Of a DNA stretch of 64,000 nt, positions 17,593-26,916 are shown one piece after another. Source of the DNA: Bacteroidota bacterium. Lineage in GTDB: Bacteria > Bacteroidota > Bacteroidia > UBA4408. The first letter of the stretch is position 1. Each line of letters opens with the position of its first letter. The position numbers and the translations under genes were made by a program. The stretch covers positions 195,487 through 259,486 of the forward strand of contig CAUJCU010000010.1 in the NCBI GenBank assembly GCA_963169745.1, written 5' to 3'. The notes under the pieces are model-generated. The model had not been told where the DNA came from, made no database searches, and was given only the letters and a program-made list of their open reading frames with translations.

Positions 17593-18810
17593 ATGATGGG
17601 GATTTTTGTCGTACTTATTTTAAAATTACTTTACGATCATAAAATTGAAAAAAGAATATTATATCATCCCATTACTTTAGCGCTACTTATTAATTTGGCT
17701 TGGATTACGATAACTTCTCTTACAAGTACAATGCCTTTGGTTTCATTCAAATTCTTGCTGTCCAGATTGTGGTTTATAGCCTGTTTTTATTATTTTATGA
17801 TTCTGATATTTAAAGACCAAAAAAACATGAACCGTTTTTTATGGGCTTATATACTCCCTTTTACTATTGTTATTTTTTACACCATAGCTATGCATAGTCA
17901 GTATGGTTTTACTGTAAATACAGCTAATTGGGTTATGAGCCCATTTTATAATGATCATACCATTTATGGTGCTGTATTAGCATTGTATTTACCCGTAATT
18001 ATTTACTTTCTATATAATGCTAATTACACTTTTGCACAAAAAGGCATCAGTTTTGTTTTTCTGATTATTTTTATTGTAGCCTTAGTGCTTTCCTATACTC
18101 GTGCTGCATGGATAAGCTTAGCTGTTGCTTTTGCTCTTGGGTTTATTATGTATTTTAAAATAAATTTCAAAGTTTTATCTCTATTTGGCTTGGTTGGAAT
18201 CGTTTTGTTTTTCGCTACAAAAGATAAAATATTAATGAGTTTGGAAAAAAACCGTCAGGACTCTTCATCAAACCTTGCCGAACATGTGCAGAGTATTTCT
18301 AACATTTCGTCTGATGCCTCTAATTTAGAGCGTATTAATAGGTGGGAAGCAGCACTTAGAATGTATAAAAAGCACCCGGTACTAGGCTTTGGGCCGGGTA
18401 CTTATGCCTTTAAATATGCCCCCTATCAGTTTAGCTACGAAAAAACAATTATTAGTACTAATGCCGGAAATAAAGGAAATGCACATAGTGAATATATTGG
18501 GCCAATGGCCGAAAGTGGAACACTGGGACTATTAACTTTTGTTGGTGTGGTAGTGGCTATCTTTTACACCGGTATTACATTATACTATCGCTTAGAAAAA
18601 GGATCATTACGTGCACTTGTTCTTAGTCTGATTTTGGGCTTAGTAACCTATTTTGTTCATGGCTTATTAAATAACTTTTTAGATACTGATAAAGCTTCAC
18701 TTCCGGTATGGGGTTTTGCTGCGGCTCTTGTGGCTATTCAACTTTACCATGTTCCCGAAAAAAAGAATAAGCAAGACAACGATCTTAAAATAGATTCCAA
18801 AAAAGTTTAA
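17593..18810 (+). CDS. O-antigen ligase/polymerase-like membrane protein (start uncertain)
   Basis: From the first in-frame ATG this gives 405 residues with about ten membrane helices. The Wzy_C/O-antigen ligase block comprises AALRMYKKHPVLGFGPGTYAF, then NAHSEYIGPMAESGTLG with the conserved histidine. Such proteins polymerise O-antigen or join it to lipid A-core at the periplasmic face. The true protein probably begins about 92 residues earlier (see 17315-17592), because the upstream frame encodes the missing helices. It sits directly after the two Wzz genes, consistent with one polysaccharide assembly operon. Confidence 0.82.
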   Translation: MMGIFVVLILKLLYDHKIEKRILYHPITLALLINLAWITITSLTSTMPLVSFKFLLSRLWFIACFYYFMILIFKDQKNMNRFLWAYILPFTIVIFYTIAMHSQYGFTVNTANWVMSPFYNDHTIYGAVLALYLPVIIYFLYNANYTFAQKGISFVFLIIFIVALVLSYTRAAWISLAVAFALGFIMYFKINFKVLSLFGLVGIVLFFATKDKILMSLEKNRQDSSSNLAEHVQSISNISSDASNLERINRWEAALRMYKKHPVLGFGPGTYAFKYAPYQFSYEKTIISTNAGNKGNAHSEYIGPMAESGTLGLLTFVGVVVAIFYTGITLYYRLEKGSLRALVLSLILGLVTYFVHGLLNNFLDTDKASLPVWGFAAALVAIQLYHVPEKKNKQDNDLKIDSKKV

Positions 18811-18826
18811 TCTTTTCAAATTTTTA

Positions 18827-19705
18827 ATGTCGTTTGTAAGTTTAAATAATGTGTTTTTACAACCTGTATTATTGGACATTACTTACCCGATAAAATTATC
18901 TATTTTACGATTAGATTTAATAGACGAATATATTAGCGGAAATAAGTGGTTTAAGCTTAAATACAATATTGCCCAAGCGCAAGAACAACATAAAAAAACG
19001 ATACTTACCTTTGGTGGAGCATACAGCAATCATATTGCTGCCACAGCCCGAGCTTGTATGATTTACGGATTTAATAGCATAGGTGTAATTCGTGGCGAAC
19101 CCTGCAATAACCACACTCTAAAAAAGGCTCAAGAACATGGAATGAAGTTTATTTTTGTTCCTCGTACTTTATACCGCCATAAAGAACAACTAATGCTTTG
19201 GCTTGCCAATCAAATAGATTTAAATGCTACGTATATAGTTCCTGAAGGAGGGGCTAACTTATTGGGTGTAAAAGGGAGCAAAGAAATTATTGATTTAATT
19301 ACTGAACCTTTTGATTATATTGCTGTTGCCTGTGGCACAGGGACAACTTTAGCCGGTATATGTTCAGCACTACATAATGAACAAAAAGCATTGGGTTTTC
19401 CTGCACTTAAAGGAGGAAGTTTTTTACAAGCTGAGGTATTAAAACTTTGTAACTATAATACTTTTAACAATTTTGAACTTATTCACGATTATCACTTTGG
19501 TGGATATGCCAAATACACTCCCGAATTGATTCATTTTATTCATGATTTTTATGAAAAACACAAAATAAAACTTGACTTTATTTATACAGCCAAAATGATG
19601 TACGGCTTGTTTGATAAAATAACTAATAGATATTTTCCCGAAAATACGCACATAATTGCCATACATTCAGGAGGACTTCAAGGCAACCAGGGTATAGGAC
19701 TTTAA
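18827..19705 (+). CDS. PLP-dependent ACC deaminase / D-cysteine desulfhydrase-like protein
   Basis: A 292-residue fold-type II PLP enzyme. The PLP-lysine region is SGNKWFKLKYN (37-47; by comparison with DcyD the Schiff-base lysine is K43). Next come TFGGAYSNHIAATA (substrate-carboxylate loop) and the phosphate-binding ACGTGTTLAG. Members cleave 1-aminocyclopropane-1-carboxylate or D-cysteine to 2-oxo acids and ammonia. The sequence alone does not separate the two. It follows the ligase gene by 16 bp but is not obviously related in function. Confidence 0.83.
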   Translation: MSFVSLNNVFLQPVLLDITYPIKLSILRLDLIDEYISGNKWFKLKYNIAQAQEQHKKTILTFGGAYSNHIAATARACMIYGFNSIGVIRGEPCNNHTLKKAQEHGMKFIFVPRTLYRHKEQLMLWLANQIDLNATYIVPEGGANLLGVKGSKEIIDLITEPFDYIAVACGTGTTLAGICSALHNEQKALGFPALKGGSFLQAEVLKLCNYNTFNNFELIHDYHFGGYAKYTPELIHFIHDFYEKHKIKLDFIYTAKMMYGLFDKITNRYFPENTHIIAIHSGGLQGNQGIGL

Positions 19706-19818
19706 ATAAGTAATTTATAAAACAGTTTTTTGTTATCTTAACGCATCTTCTTACTCTTATTAACAATTCTTTATTGATTATTGGTGTAAATAATTGCCTA
19801 AGCAGCTTGTTTTTAGGC

Positions 19819-19826
19819 TAATTTTG
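19819..19826 (+). promoter_or_regulatory. putative TAnnTTTG promoter for the amidase gene
   Basis: TAATTTTG lies 11 bp before the ATG at 19838, with a TTG at 19794-19796 as a possible -33 element. The leader would be very short. Confidence 0.45.
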
Positions 19827-19837
19827 TTGCAGTAGCT

Positions 19838-21049
19838 ATGAAATTTCTTTTTAATCCACATAACAGTATAAAAAAAGGCATTTTGCTTTGTCTGATATTG
19901 TGCTCAGCTTTCAACCCGCCATCGGCAGGTAAAAAAATTAGAGTAGTGGTATTAAATGCAGGTCATGGTGGAACTGATCCTGGTTGTCACGGTAATAAGT
20001 TTTTAGAAAAAGAAGTAGCTCTTTCAATTACTTTAAAAGTAGGAAAATATATTGAAGATAATTTAAAAGACGTAAAGGTTCTTTATACAAGAAAAACAGA
20101 TGTATTTGTTCCTCTTGATGAGATAGCCTCACATGCAAACCGAAATAACGCTGATCTGTTTATATGCATTCACTGTAATGCTTCGGTAAATAAACAGGTA
20201 TATGGCTCCGAAACATACGTAATGGGATTGCATAAAACAAAAGGAAATCTGGAGGTTGCTAAACGAGAAAACGCTGCAATCTTGTTTGAAGAAAACTATA
20301 AAAAGAAGTACGAAGGCTTTGACCCTAATAGTGATGAAGCCAATATCATATTCAATATGTATCAAAATGCCTTTTTAGACCATAGTTTAAACTATGCGTC
20401 AAAGGTTCAAAATGAATTTAAGAAAATTAAAAAGTTATTTGATAAAGGCGTAAAACAGGCCGGATTTTTAGTGCTTTGGAAAACCTCAATGCCAAGTGTA
20501 TTGATTGAAACCGGATTTTTAACAAACCCCGATGAAGAAAAGTTTTTAGGCTCGGCAAAAGGTCAGGATGAAATAGCCTTTGCCATATACAAAGCCTTTA
20601 AGCAATACAAGGCTGAAATAGAAGGTTATGATCCCGGTCCGGAAAGCGAAAACAGGCCTAAAATTATTGAAGCAATTCCTCAAGCAAAAGAAGACAGCAC
20701 TGTAAAAGATAAAGCAATAGAAGAATCATCAACAGTTAAGCCGCCAACTTCCCCCACAGATAATGATTCCTTGATTTTTAAAATTCAAATTGCTAACTCA
20801 TCTTCAATAAAAACACTTAAACCTCCTAAATCTGCTACTTTAAAATCTTATGAAGTAATACAGGAGGGGGCTATGTATAAATACTATACGGGAAATTTTT
20901 CTACTCCTGATGAGGCATTTAATGAGCAAAGAAAACTGCGAAAAGAAGGCTTTGAAGATGCCTTTACGGTGGCTTTCTATCAAAATAAAAAAATAACAAT
21001 AAAAGAGGCTATAGAAATTTTAGAAAAGAGAAAAAAGAAAATTGAATAA
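19838..21049 (+). CDS. N-acetylmuramoyl-L-alanine amidase with SPOR-like C-terminus
   Basis: A 403-residue cell-wall amidase. The N-terminal signal segment (about 12-30) is followed by an Amidase_3 domain: zinc ligands H43 (NAGHGG), E57/E59 (LEKEVAL), H112 (CIHCNAS) and a catalytic Glu in IETGFLTNPDEE. A Pro/Ser-rich linker (about 265-310) leads to a SPOR-like domain (FKIQIANSS, YKYYTGNFSTPDEA). The enzyme cuts the amide bond between MurNAc and the stem peptide during daughter-cell separation; SPOR domains target denuded septal glycan. Followed by the MlaD-type gene. Confidence 0.92.
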   Translation: MKFLFNPHNSIKKGILLCLILCSAFNPPSAGKKIRVVVLNAGHGGTDPGCHGNKFLEKEVALSITLKVGKYIEDNLKDVKVLYTRKTDVFVPLDEIASHANRNNADLFICIHCNASVNKQVYGSETYVMGLHKTKGNLEVAKRENAAILFEENYKKKYEGFDPNSDEANIIFNMYQNAFLDHSLNYASKVQNEFKKIKKLFDKGVKQAGFLVLWKTSMPSVLIETGFLTNPDEEKFLGSAKGQDEIAFAIYKAFKQYKAEIEGYDPGPESENRPKIIEAIPQAKEDSTVKDKAIEESSTVKPPTSPTDNDSLIFKIQIANSSSIKTLKPPKSATLKSYEVIQEGAMYKYYTGNFSTPDEAFNEQRKLRKEGFEDAFTVAFYQNKKITIKEAIEILEKRKKKIE

Positions 21050-21089
21050 TTAAACAATAAGTCGCAAAAAAGGATTTAAACAAATTATT

Positions 21090-21097
21090 TATATTTG
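21090..21097 (+). promoter_or_regulatory. putative TAnnTTTG promoter before the MCE gene
   Basis: TATATTTG in the 90-bp gap before the GTG start at 21140. No clear -33 element. Confidence 0.4.
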
Positions 21098-21139
21098 GAA
21101 TCAGATTAGAAGTAAAAATTTTACATTAAAAACAACATT

Positions 21140-22102
21140 GTGGTTATAAAAAAGGAGATTAAGATTGGCGGAATAGTAGTAATTGCTGTATTTTTATTTA
21201 TTTATGGCCTAAATTTCTTAAAAGGAAAAAATATTTTTACCTCGCGTACACATTATTATGTTGTGTATAAAAATGTGGGAGGGCTCACTGAGAGTAATCC
21301 GGTTTATTTCAATGGTTTTGTAATTGGTAAGGTTAATGAGATTTTCTTTACTGATGATATGAAAGGTGATATTGTAGTAGATTTTGTGCTTCGTGAAAAT
21401 GATTTAAAAATTCCTAAAAATACTGTTGCCAAAATATTTTCTGATGGGCTGTTAGGAGGGAAGGCAATTAGTTTAGAGTTCGGAAATGCCACTGATTATG
21501 CTAAAAGTGGCGATACTTTGTTGCCTAATTTAGAAAATAGTTTTACCGATAAAATGACTCAGGAACTTATTCCTGTAAAAGATAAAACAGAGAATGTGCT
21601 ACAACGTATTGATTCTTTATTAACCGTTATAACCAAAATATTTTCACCCGAGGTTAATGATAATTTACGTCATAGTATTGAAAATGTAAATACCATAACC
21701 CTTAATGTAAACGGAATGGTAAGTGACCAACGCAAACGCCTTGATGTAATTACGGCAAATATTGAATCTATTTCTAAAAACTTAAAAAACAATAATGAAA
21801 ACCTGAGTAAGGTTATAGCCAACTTTAAAAACATTAGTGACTCGGTGGCAAAAGCTAACTTGGCACAAACCATTAACAACGCTAATTTGGCTATGAAGCA
21901 AACAGCCGATATTATGGAAAAGATAAATAAAGGCGAGGGCTCATTAGGTATGTTAATTAATAATGACTCGTTATATCGACATTTGAATATGGCCTCTAGA
22001 GATTTGGATAGATTATTGGTTGATTTAAGAGAGCATCCTAAAAGGTATGTTCATATTTCGGTGTTTGGCAAAAGTGATAAACCACCTAAAGTCAAAAAGT
22101 AG
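21140..22102 (+). CDS. MlaD-family MCE domain protein
   Basis: A 320-residue protein starting at GTG. One N-terminal membrane anchor (about 9-29) precedes an MCE domain (about 38-115: YKNVGGLTESNPVYFNGFVIGKV, split by hydrophobic strands). A long amphipathic helical tail follows (about 140-290). MCE proteins form hexameric rings that move phospholipids across the periplasm. The MlaE permease and MlaF ATPase are not adjacent. Sits between the amidase and the iron-sulfur pair in one orientation. Confidence 0.9.
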   Translation: MVIKKEIKIGGIVVIAVFLFIYGLNFLKGKNIFTSRTHYYVVYKNVGGLTESNPVYFNGFVIGKVNEIFFTDDMKGDIVVDFVLRENDLKIPKNTVAKIFSDGLLGGKAISLEFGNATDYAKSGDTLLPNLENSFTDKMTQELIPVKDKTENVLQRIDSLLTVITKIFSPEVNDNLRHSIENVNTITLNVNGMVSDQRKRLDVITANIESISKNLKNNNENLSKVIANFKNISDSVAKANLAQTINNANLAMKQTADIMEKINKGEGSLGMLINNDSLYRHLNMASRDLDRLLVDLREHPKRYVHISVFGKSDKPPKVKK

Positions 22103-22127
22103 TTTTTTCTAACATAGCACAAAATTT

Positions 22128-23432
22128 ATGATTTCCAATATATTGTTTCTGATATTACTTAGTGCTGGAGCATTTTTATTTTATAAAAATGTTGTCAAAA
22201 TTAGACGTAATATATTACTAGGTAAAGACATTGACCGTAGTGATAATCCTAAAGAACGAATCAAATTAATGGCTCTTGTTGCCATTGGTCAAAGTAAAAT
22301 GGTTGTGCGCCCTGTTGCAGGCATACTGCATATTTTGGTGTATGCAGGCTTTATTATTATTAATATTGAAATATTGGAAATTATAATTGATGGCGTTGCA
22401 GGTACACATCGCATATTAAGTTTTATGGGGAATTTTTATAATTTCTTGATTGGAACTTTTGAAATCTTAGCACTTGGTGTTACCGTAGGCTGTGCCATTT
22501 TTCTCATACGAAGAAACATTGTTAAAATAAAACGATTTACAAGCCCTGAGTTACAAGGTTGGCCACGTTCAGATGCGAATTATATATTAATTACCGAAAT
22601 ATTATTGATGTCTGCCTTTTTTATTATGAACAGTTCAGATAGTATTTTACAAAGCCGTTCCTACGGACACTACATTCAGGCCGGAACTTTTCCTATAAGC
22701 AGTATGTTAACCCCCTTGTTTGTCAATTTTAGTTCCGAGTCGCTTGTATTAATTGAGCGCTCGTGCTGGTGGTTTCACATTATAGGTATTATGGCATTTT
22801 TAAATTATCTTCCCTACTCAAAGCATTTCCATGTTTTATTAGCATTTCCGGCTGTTTATTACTCAAATTTAAAACCCAAGGGCTCATTTAATAATTTAGA
22901 ATCGGTTACCAATGAAGTAAAACTAATGCTCGATCCTAATGCTGCGGTTCCACCACCACAAACGCCATTAAAATTTGGTGCAAAAGATGTGTTTGATTTA
23001 ACCTGGAAACAGTTAATGGATTCCTACTCATGTACAGAGTGTGGTCGCTGTACATCAGTTTGCCCTGCTAACCAAACTGGAAAATTATTGTCGCCTCGTA
23101 AAATTTTAATGGACACACGTGACCGTTTAACTGAGGTTGGAAAAAATATAGATTCACATAACGGAACTTTTAATGATGACGGGAAAACTCTTTTAGGCTC
23201 TTATATCACTGAAGAAGAGCTATGGGCATGTAATACATGTAATGCTTGTACCGAAGCATGCCCTATTAATCTTGATCCACTTTCAATTATTATGGATTTA
23301 AGACAATATTTGGTTATGGAGCAAAGCAGTGCTCCCGCTGCATTAAACAGTATGTTTAGCAATATTGAGAATAACGGTGCGCCATGGCAATTTTCACCAA
23401 GCGATCGTTTAAATTGGGCTAACGAAGATTAA
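22128..23432 (+). CDS. membrane 4Fe-4S oxidoreductase (HdrC/GlpC-like)
   Basis: A 434-residue protein. The N-terminal half has about five membrane helices (2-20, 63-88, 107-127, 153-170, 215-245). The C-terminal half carries two [4Fe-4S] motifs: C302, C305, C308, C312 (CTECGRCTSVCP) and C368, C371, C374, C378 (CNTCNACTEACP). It passes electrons between the membrane and a soluble partner. The next gene, 18 bp downstream, encodes the matching CCG-domain (HdrB-like) subunit. The donor and acceptor are unknown. Confidence 0.9.
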   Translation: MISNILFLILLSAGAFLFYKNVVKIRRNILLGKDIDRSDNPKERIKLMALVAIGQSKMVVRPVAGILHILVYAGFIIINIEILEIIIDGVAGTHRILSFMGNFYNFLIGTFEILALGVTVGCAIFLIRRNIVKIKRFTSPELQGWPRSDANYILITEILLMSAFFIMNSSDSILQSRSYGHYIQAGTFPISSMLTPLFVNFSSESLVLIERSCWWFHIIGIMAFLNYLPYSKHFHVLLAFPAVYYSNLKPKGSFNNLESVTNEVKLMLDPNAAVPPPQTPLKFGAKDVFDLTWKQLMDSYSCTECGRCTSVCPANQTGKLLSPRKILMDTRDRLTEVGKNIDSHNGTFNDDGKTLLGSYITEEELWACNTCNACTEACPINLDPLSIIMDLRQYLVMEQSSAPAALNSMFSNIENNGAPWQFSPSDRLNWANED

Positions 23433-23450
23433 TTTTAAAACACAACTAAG

Positions 23451-24239
23451 ATGAGTATATTAAAAGTGCCTACTATGGCCGAATGTGTTGCAAAAGGGGA
23501 GATGGTAGAAATATTATTTTGGGTAGGATGCTCCGGTAGTTTTGATGATAGAGCCAAAAAAATTACAAAAGCTATTGTGAAAATTCTAAACCATGTAAAT
23601 ATTAAATTTGCTGTACTTGGTACTGAAGAGTCATGCACCGGAGACCCGGCTAAAAGAGCAGGAAATGAATTTTTGTTTCAAATGCAAGCCATGCAAAATA
23701 TACAGGTTTTAAATGGCTATGGTATTACCCGAATTGTAACCGGTTGCCCGCATTGCTTTAATACCATTAAAAACGAATATCCTCAGTTAGGTGGCAAGTA
23801 CGAAGTTATACATCATACACAACTGCTACAGCAACTTATAAACGAAGGGAAACTTAAAGTAAGTGGCGGAAAATTTACCGGAAAACGAATTACTTTCCAT
23901 GACCCTTGTTATTTAGGACGCGGAAATAATGAGTATGAAGCACCTCGTAGCGTTATTGAGAAGCTCGATACCGAGTTACATGAAATGAAACGCTCGCGCG
24001 AAAAAGGGTTTTGCTGTGGTGCCGGTGGGGCTCAAATGTTTAAAGAAGCAGAAAAAGGAAGCAAAGAAGTTAATGTAGAACGTACCGAAGAAGCTTTAGA
24101 ACTGAAGCCGGATGTAATAGCAACAGGTTGCCCTTTTTGCATGACTATGATGCGTGATGGCATAAAGCATTTTGAAAAAGAAGATAAAGTACAAGTGCTT
24201 GATATTAGCGAAATGATTGTTCAGGCAAACGACTTATAG
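23451..24239 (+). CDS. CCG-domain iron-sulfur protein (HdrB-like)
   Basis: A 262-residue soluble protein with two cysteine-rich CCG-type regions. The first has GCSGSFDDR, CTGDPAKRAG and TGCPHCFN; the second has HDPCYLGRG, FCCGAGGAQ and TGCPFCMTMM. The family includes heterodisulfide reductase subunit B, GlpC and LutA. It is the likely catalytic partner of the membrane protein encoded 18 bp upstream. Substrate unknown. Confidence 0.9.
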   Translation: MSILKVPTMAECVAKGEMVEILFWVGCSGSFDDRAKKITKAIVKILNHVNIKFAVLGTEESCTGDPAKRAGNEFLFQMQAMQNIQVLNGYGITRIVTGCPHCFNTIKNEYPQLGGKYEVIHHTQLLQQLINEGKLKVSGGKFTGKRITFHDPCYLGRGNNEYEAPRSVIEKLDTELHEMKRSREKGFCCGAGGAQMFKEAEKGSKEVNVERTEEALELKPDVIATGCPFCMTMMRDGIKHFEKEDKVQVLDISEMIVQANDL

Positions 24240-24268
24240 CGAAACACTCTTTTTAAATAGGTGCAGCC

Positions 24269-24877
24269 CTATTTCTTTATGTCAGCATTCAAGCCATTAA
24301 TTACTTCTGAAGTAATTTCCAGACTGTCGTTGGCATACAAAATACCCCCATGGGCAGAATACCCTAAAATAAAGGCATAGTTTGATTTTCCGTAATGGTC
24401 GTTTAAATACTGTGTTATTGTTTTCTGAATTTTTTCGGATTGCCCATCTTCTAATTTTGATAAACGTTCTAATTCTGATTGACGGTATTCGGTAAGTTTT
24501 TGCTCCCGAAGCATTAATTCTTGTTGTCTTTTCATGCCTTCTTCTTCAGTAAGAGTAGCAGCTTTGTCTCGTAAGTCCAAATAGTCTGATTCTAATTTAT
24601 GATAATCTGCTTCAAATTTTTTTTCAAATTTATTTTTTTCAATTTCTAACTCTTTACGCATTTGCTTCACTACTACATAATTCTCCCACAAACTGTCGGC
24701 ATTGATATATACTAGGGGGCTTGACTTTAACTCTATTTTAGGCATAACAGCAGTATTAGGGTTTGTTGCCTTACTCGAATCCAAACGGGTGGCTTGCGGG
24801 GTACTGAAATGTAAATAAAATAAAACGGCAATGGCTACAGCAAACACAATATTAAGTACGGAGGAAATATTCTTCAT
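24269..24877 (-). CDS. OmpH/Skp-like periplasmic chaperone
   Basis: From the ATG at 24877, 202 residues: an uncleaved-looking N-terminal anchor (ISSVLNIVFAVAIAVLFYLHF), a short linker, then a long charged coiled-coil (about 65-145). The fold ends with the NYAFILGYSAHGGILYAN beta segment typical of OmpH/Skp. Skp-type proteins hold unfolded outer-membrane proteins in the periplasm. Convergent with the CCG-protein gene. Confidence 0.87.
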   Translation of the reverse strand: MKNISSVLNIVFAVAIAVLFYLHFSTPQATRLDSSKATNPNTAVMPKIELKSSPLVYINADSLWENYVVVKQMRKELEIEKNKFEKKFEADYHKLESDYLDLRDKAATLTEEEGMKRQQELMLREQKLTEYRQSELERLSKLEDGQSEKIQKTITQYLNDHYGKSNYAFILGYSAHGGILYANDSLEITSEVINGLNADIKK

Positions 24878-25191
24878 AAGAATCAAATTTTATGCGAAAT
24901 AAGTCAATATTAATCAATTATCTAAATTCATTGCTGCTTTGCTCTATTGTAATAATCATAATTTAACAAATCAGCTTAATTACTTTTATGTTATTCTTAC
25001 TTATAGGTATTGTACGCTGGGCAAAAAAATCGTGATGTTATGTATTATCTGCAGTTAAAAAATATAATAAGATCAGATGCTGATAAGGATATTTTAGCTA
25101 ATAATATGAAATCTTCATAAACCATAATAGAAACACCACGGCTTGTCAAATAATTTCTTAGTATATGGTATTAGCTATTGGGTGCTTTTTT

Positions 25192-26880
25192 CTAGAACGA
25201 GTAATTAACACCTAACATACCATTGATGCGTTGTGATGGATAGTTACTCCAAATTTGGTACTGCTTTGCAACTAAATTATTCAACTTAATGTAAGCCGAA
25301 AGCTTTTTAGTGTATCTGTATTCTGCGTTAATACTCGCATCAACATATCCCTTAATCTTTTCTTCCAAAATATTAAATAATGGTCCGCCTAAAGTAACTT
25401 GTTTTAGCTGTGCCAAACGGGTGTAACGTGGCCCTACATAAAAAACATCAAGCCCAAATAATATTTTATCACCCAAGTTATATGAGCCCTTTAATCCGGC
25501 CTCTATGGCTGGTAACTGCCACGCTTTAAGCTCATGCTCCATGGTGTATTGGTTGTAGGCTAACCAAGAGGACACCGTAATTTTACTTTCGGTAACATAA
25601 CCTAATTCACCATATAAACGTGCCATCTTTGTATTGTCATAAATAACTTGAAAAACAGATTGTAAAGTATCAAAAAGATGCGGGCGATGTACGTATAAGG
25701 CTAACGAGTCAATAATCTTATAATTTCCGCTAACATTAAAGTATAAATGTTGGTCAATGTTTCCACGTAAACCAACTAAAGCATCTAGTTTTACGGTAGA
25801 AGTTCTAAAATTAACAGCCGGAGTAATAAAAGGATTTACCGATGATAAGCTTTTAAATGAGTTGCGGTAACTGTATCCTTTTAGCTCTGCATATACCGAC
25901 AAAATGTCTTCGATAAGATTATACTTAGCACTTAAATCGGGTAAAAAATGTGTTTTTCCTTCGTCTGTTTCAATAGCTACTTTAATTCCCAATTGAGCAT
26001 GCCAATTATGGCCATAGGTTCTTACAAAAGGGTTTATAGTTAAAATAGCCCCCTCACTAGAATCGGGAGATGCCTGATTCCCATAATAATTGAAAAGCAA
26101 TTGCCCCCCATATAACTCTTTTCCTATTTGTTTACCCAGCATTGCTTGCAGGTTAAAGCTATTTTCCTGGTTTTTAAATTTATCACTAAAGTTATAAAAT
26201 CCTACATTAAACTCATGATGTAAAGCCTCGTCATTCTGGGTGTTTTGAAGGAGTGAAGCGTTAACGTCTATTAAATTATAGATTTGTCTGTTTTGCGATT
26301 TAGTAAAATCAGGTTTTACATTATTAGAATCACGATCGTAGCCATAATAATGTACGCTGTTATTTTGATAGCTCCCGTTAATATTTAAAATATGGTCAGG
26401 AATAAAAAAGCTACTGTATCCTTTTATAACATTTTCGGCAAAACCAGTGTATCCATAGTTTTTAATTTTACCGGCAGAGGAAAAGTGCCGCCCCGAAAAA
26501 GCGTAGTTCATTTTTTTAGATCGTCCGCTGCCAATGTATGCCTCAACCTGTGAGGTATAATAATTTCCAAAACCTAATTTAGCGTAATTTTTACTTATTC
26601 GTTGAAGTGGCTCGCCCTTCATTTTAGCTGGTGTAATAGGCTCCAGCTTATAATCGGTAGTATATAATTTATTTATTACACTGTATTTTAAATTGGGTAT
26701 AGGTGGGGCAGAGTCTTTAATAGTTGGGTTATTATTAATTTTAACGGCATCAGATAAGGTAGGTTTATAATCTTGTACCACATTTATTTGCCCAACATTA
26801 AGCCCATTTTCTTCTCTGGTTTGTGCCCATATTGCTGATGATAGCAAACCTAAACATAAAGCTAAAATTGATTCTTTCAT
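25192..26880 (-). CDS. outer-membrane beta-barrel protein, TonB-receptor-like
   Basis: A 562-residue protein with a signal peptide (1-20, ending IWAQ) and a short Pro/Asp-rich N-terminal region (VVQDYKPTLSDAVKIN). The rest is rich in alternating aromatic/polar strands with frequent Tyr and Asn turns, ending in a terminal aromatic strand (MLGVNYSF). This is a beta-barrel resembling the barrel half of TonB receptors but lacking a recognisable plug. It lies 36 bp downstream of the giant TPR gene, a pairing that suggests a joint envelope function. Ligand unknown. Confidence 0.8.
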   Translation of the reverse strand: MKESILALCLGLLSSAIWAQTREENGLNVGQINVVQDYKPTLSDAVKINNNPTIKDSAPPIPNLKYSVINKLYTTDYKLEPITPAKMKGEPLQRISKNYAKLGFGNYYTSQVEAYIGSGRSKKMNYAFSGRHFSSAGKIKNYGYTGFAENVIKGYSSFFIPDHILNINGSYQNNSVHYYGYDRDSNNVKPDFTKSQNRQIYNLIDVNASLLQNTQNDEALHHEFNVGFYNFSDKFKNQENSFNLQAMLGKQIGKELYGGQLLFNYYGNQASPDSSEGAILTINPFVRTYGHNWHAQLGIKVAIETDEGKTHFLPDLSAKYNLIEDILSVYAELKGYSYRNSFKSLSSVNPFITPAVNFRTSTVKLDALVGLRGNIDQHLYFNVSGNYKIIDSLALYVHRPHLFDTLQSVFQVIYDNTKMARLYGELGYVTESKITVSSWLAYNQYTMEHELKAWQLPAIEAGLKGSYNLGDKILFGLDVFYVGPRYTRLAQLKQVTLGGPLFNILEEKIKGYVDASINAEYRYTKKLSAYIKLNNLVAKQYQIWSNYPSQRINGMLGVNYSF

Positions 26881-26916
26881 TTCATGTATTTTTTAATCGC
26901 TTTATTACAGTATTGT

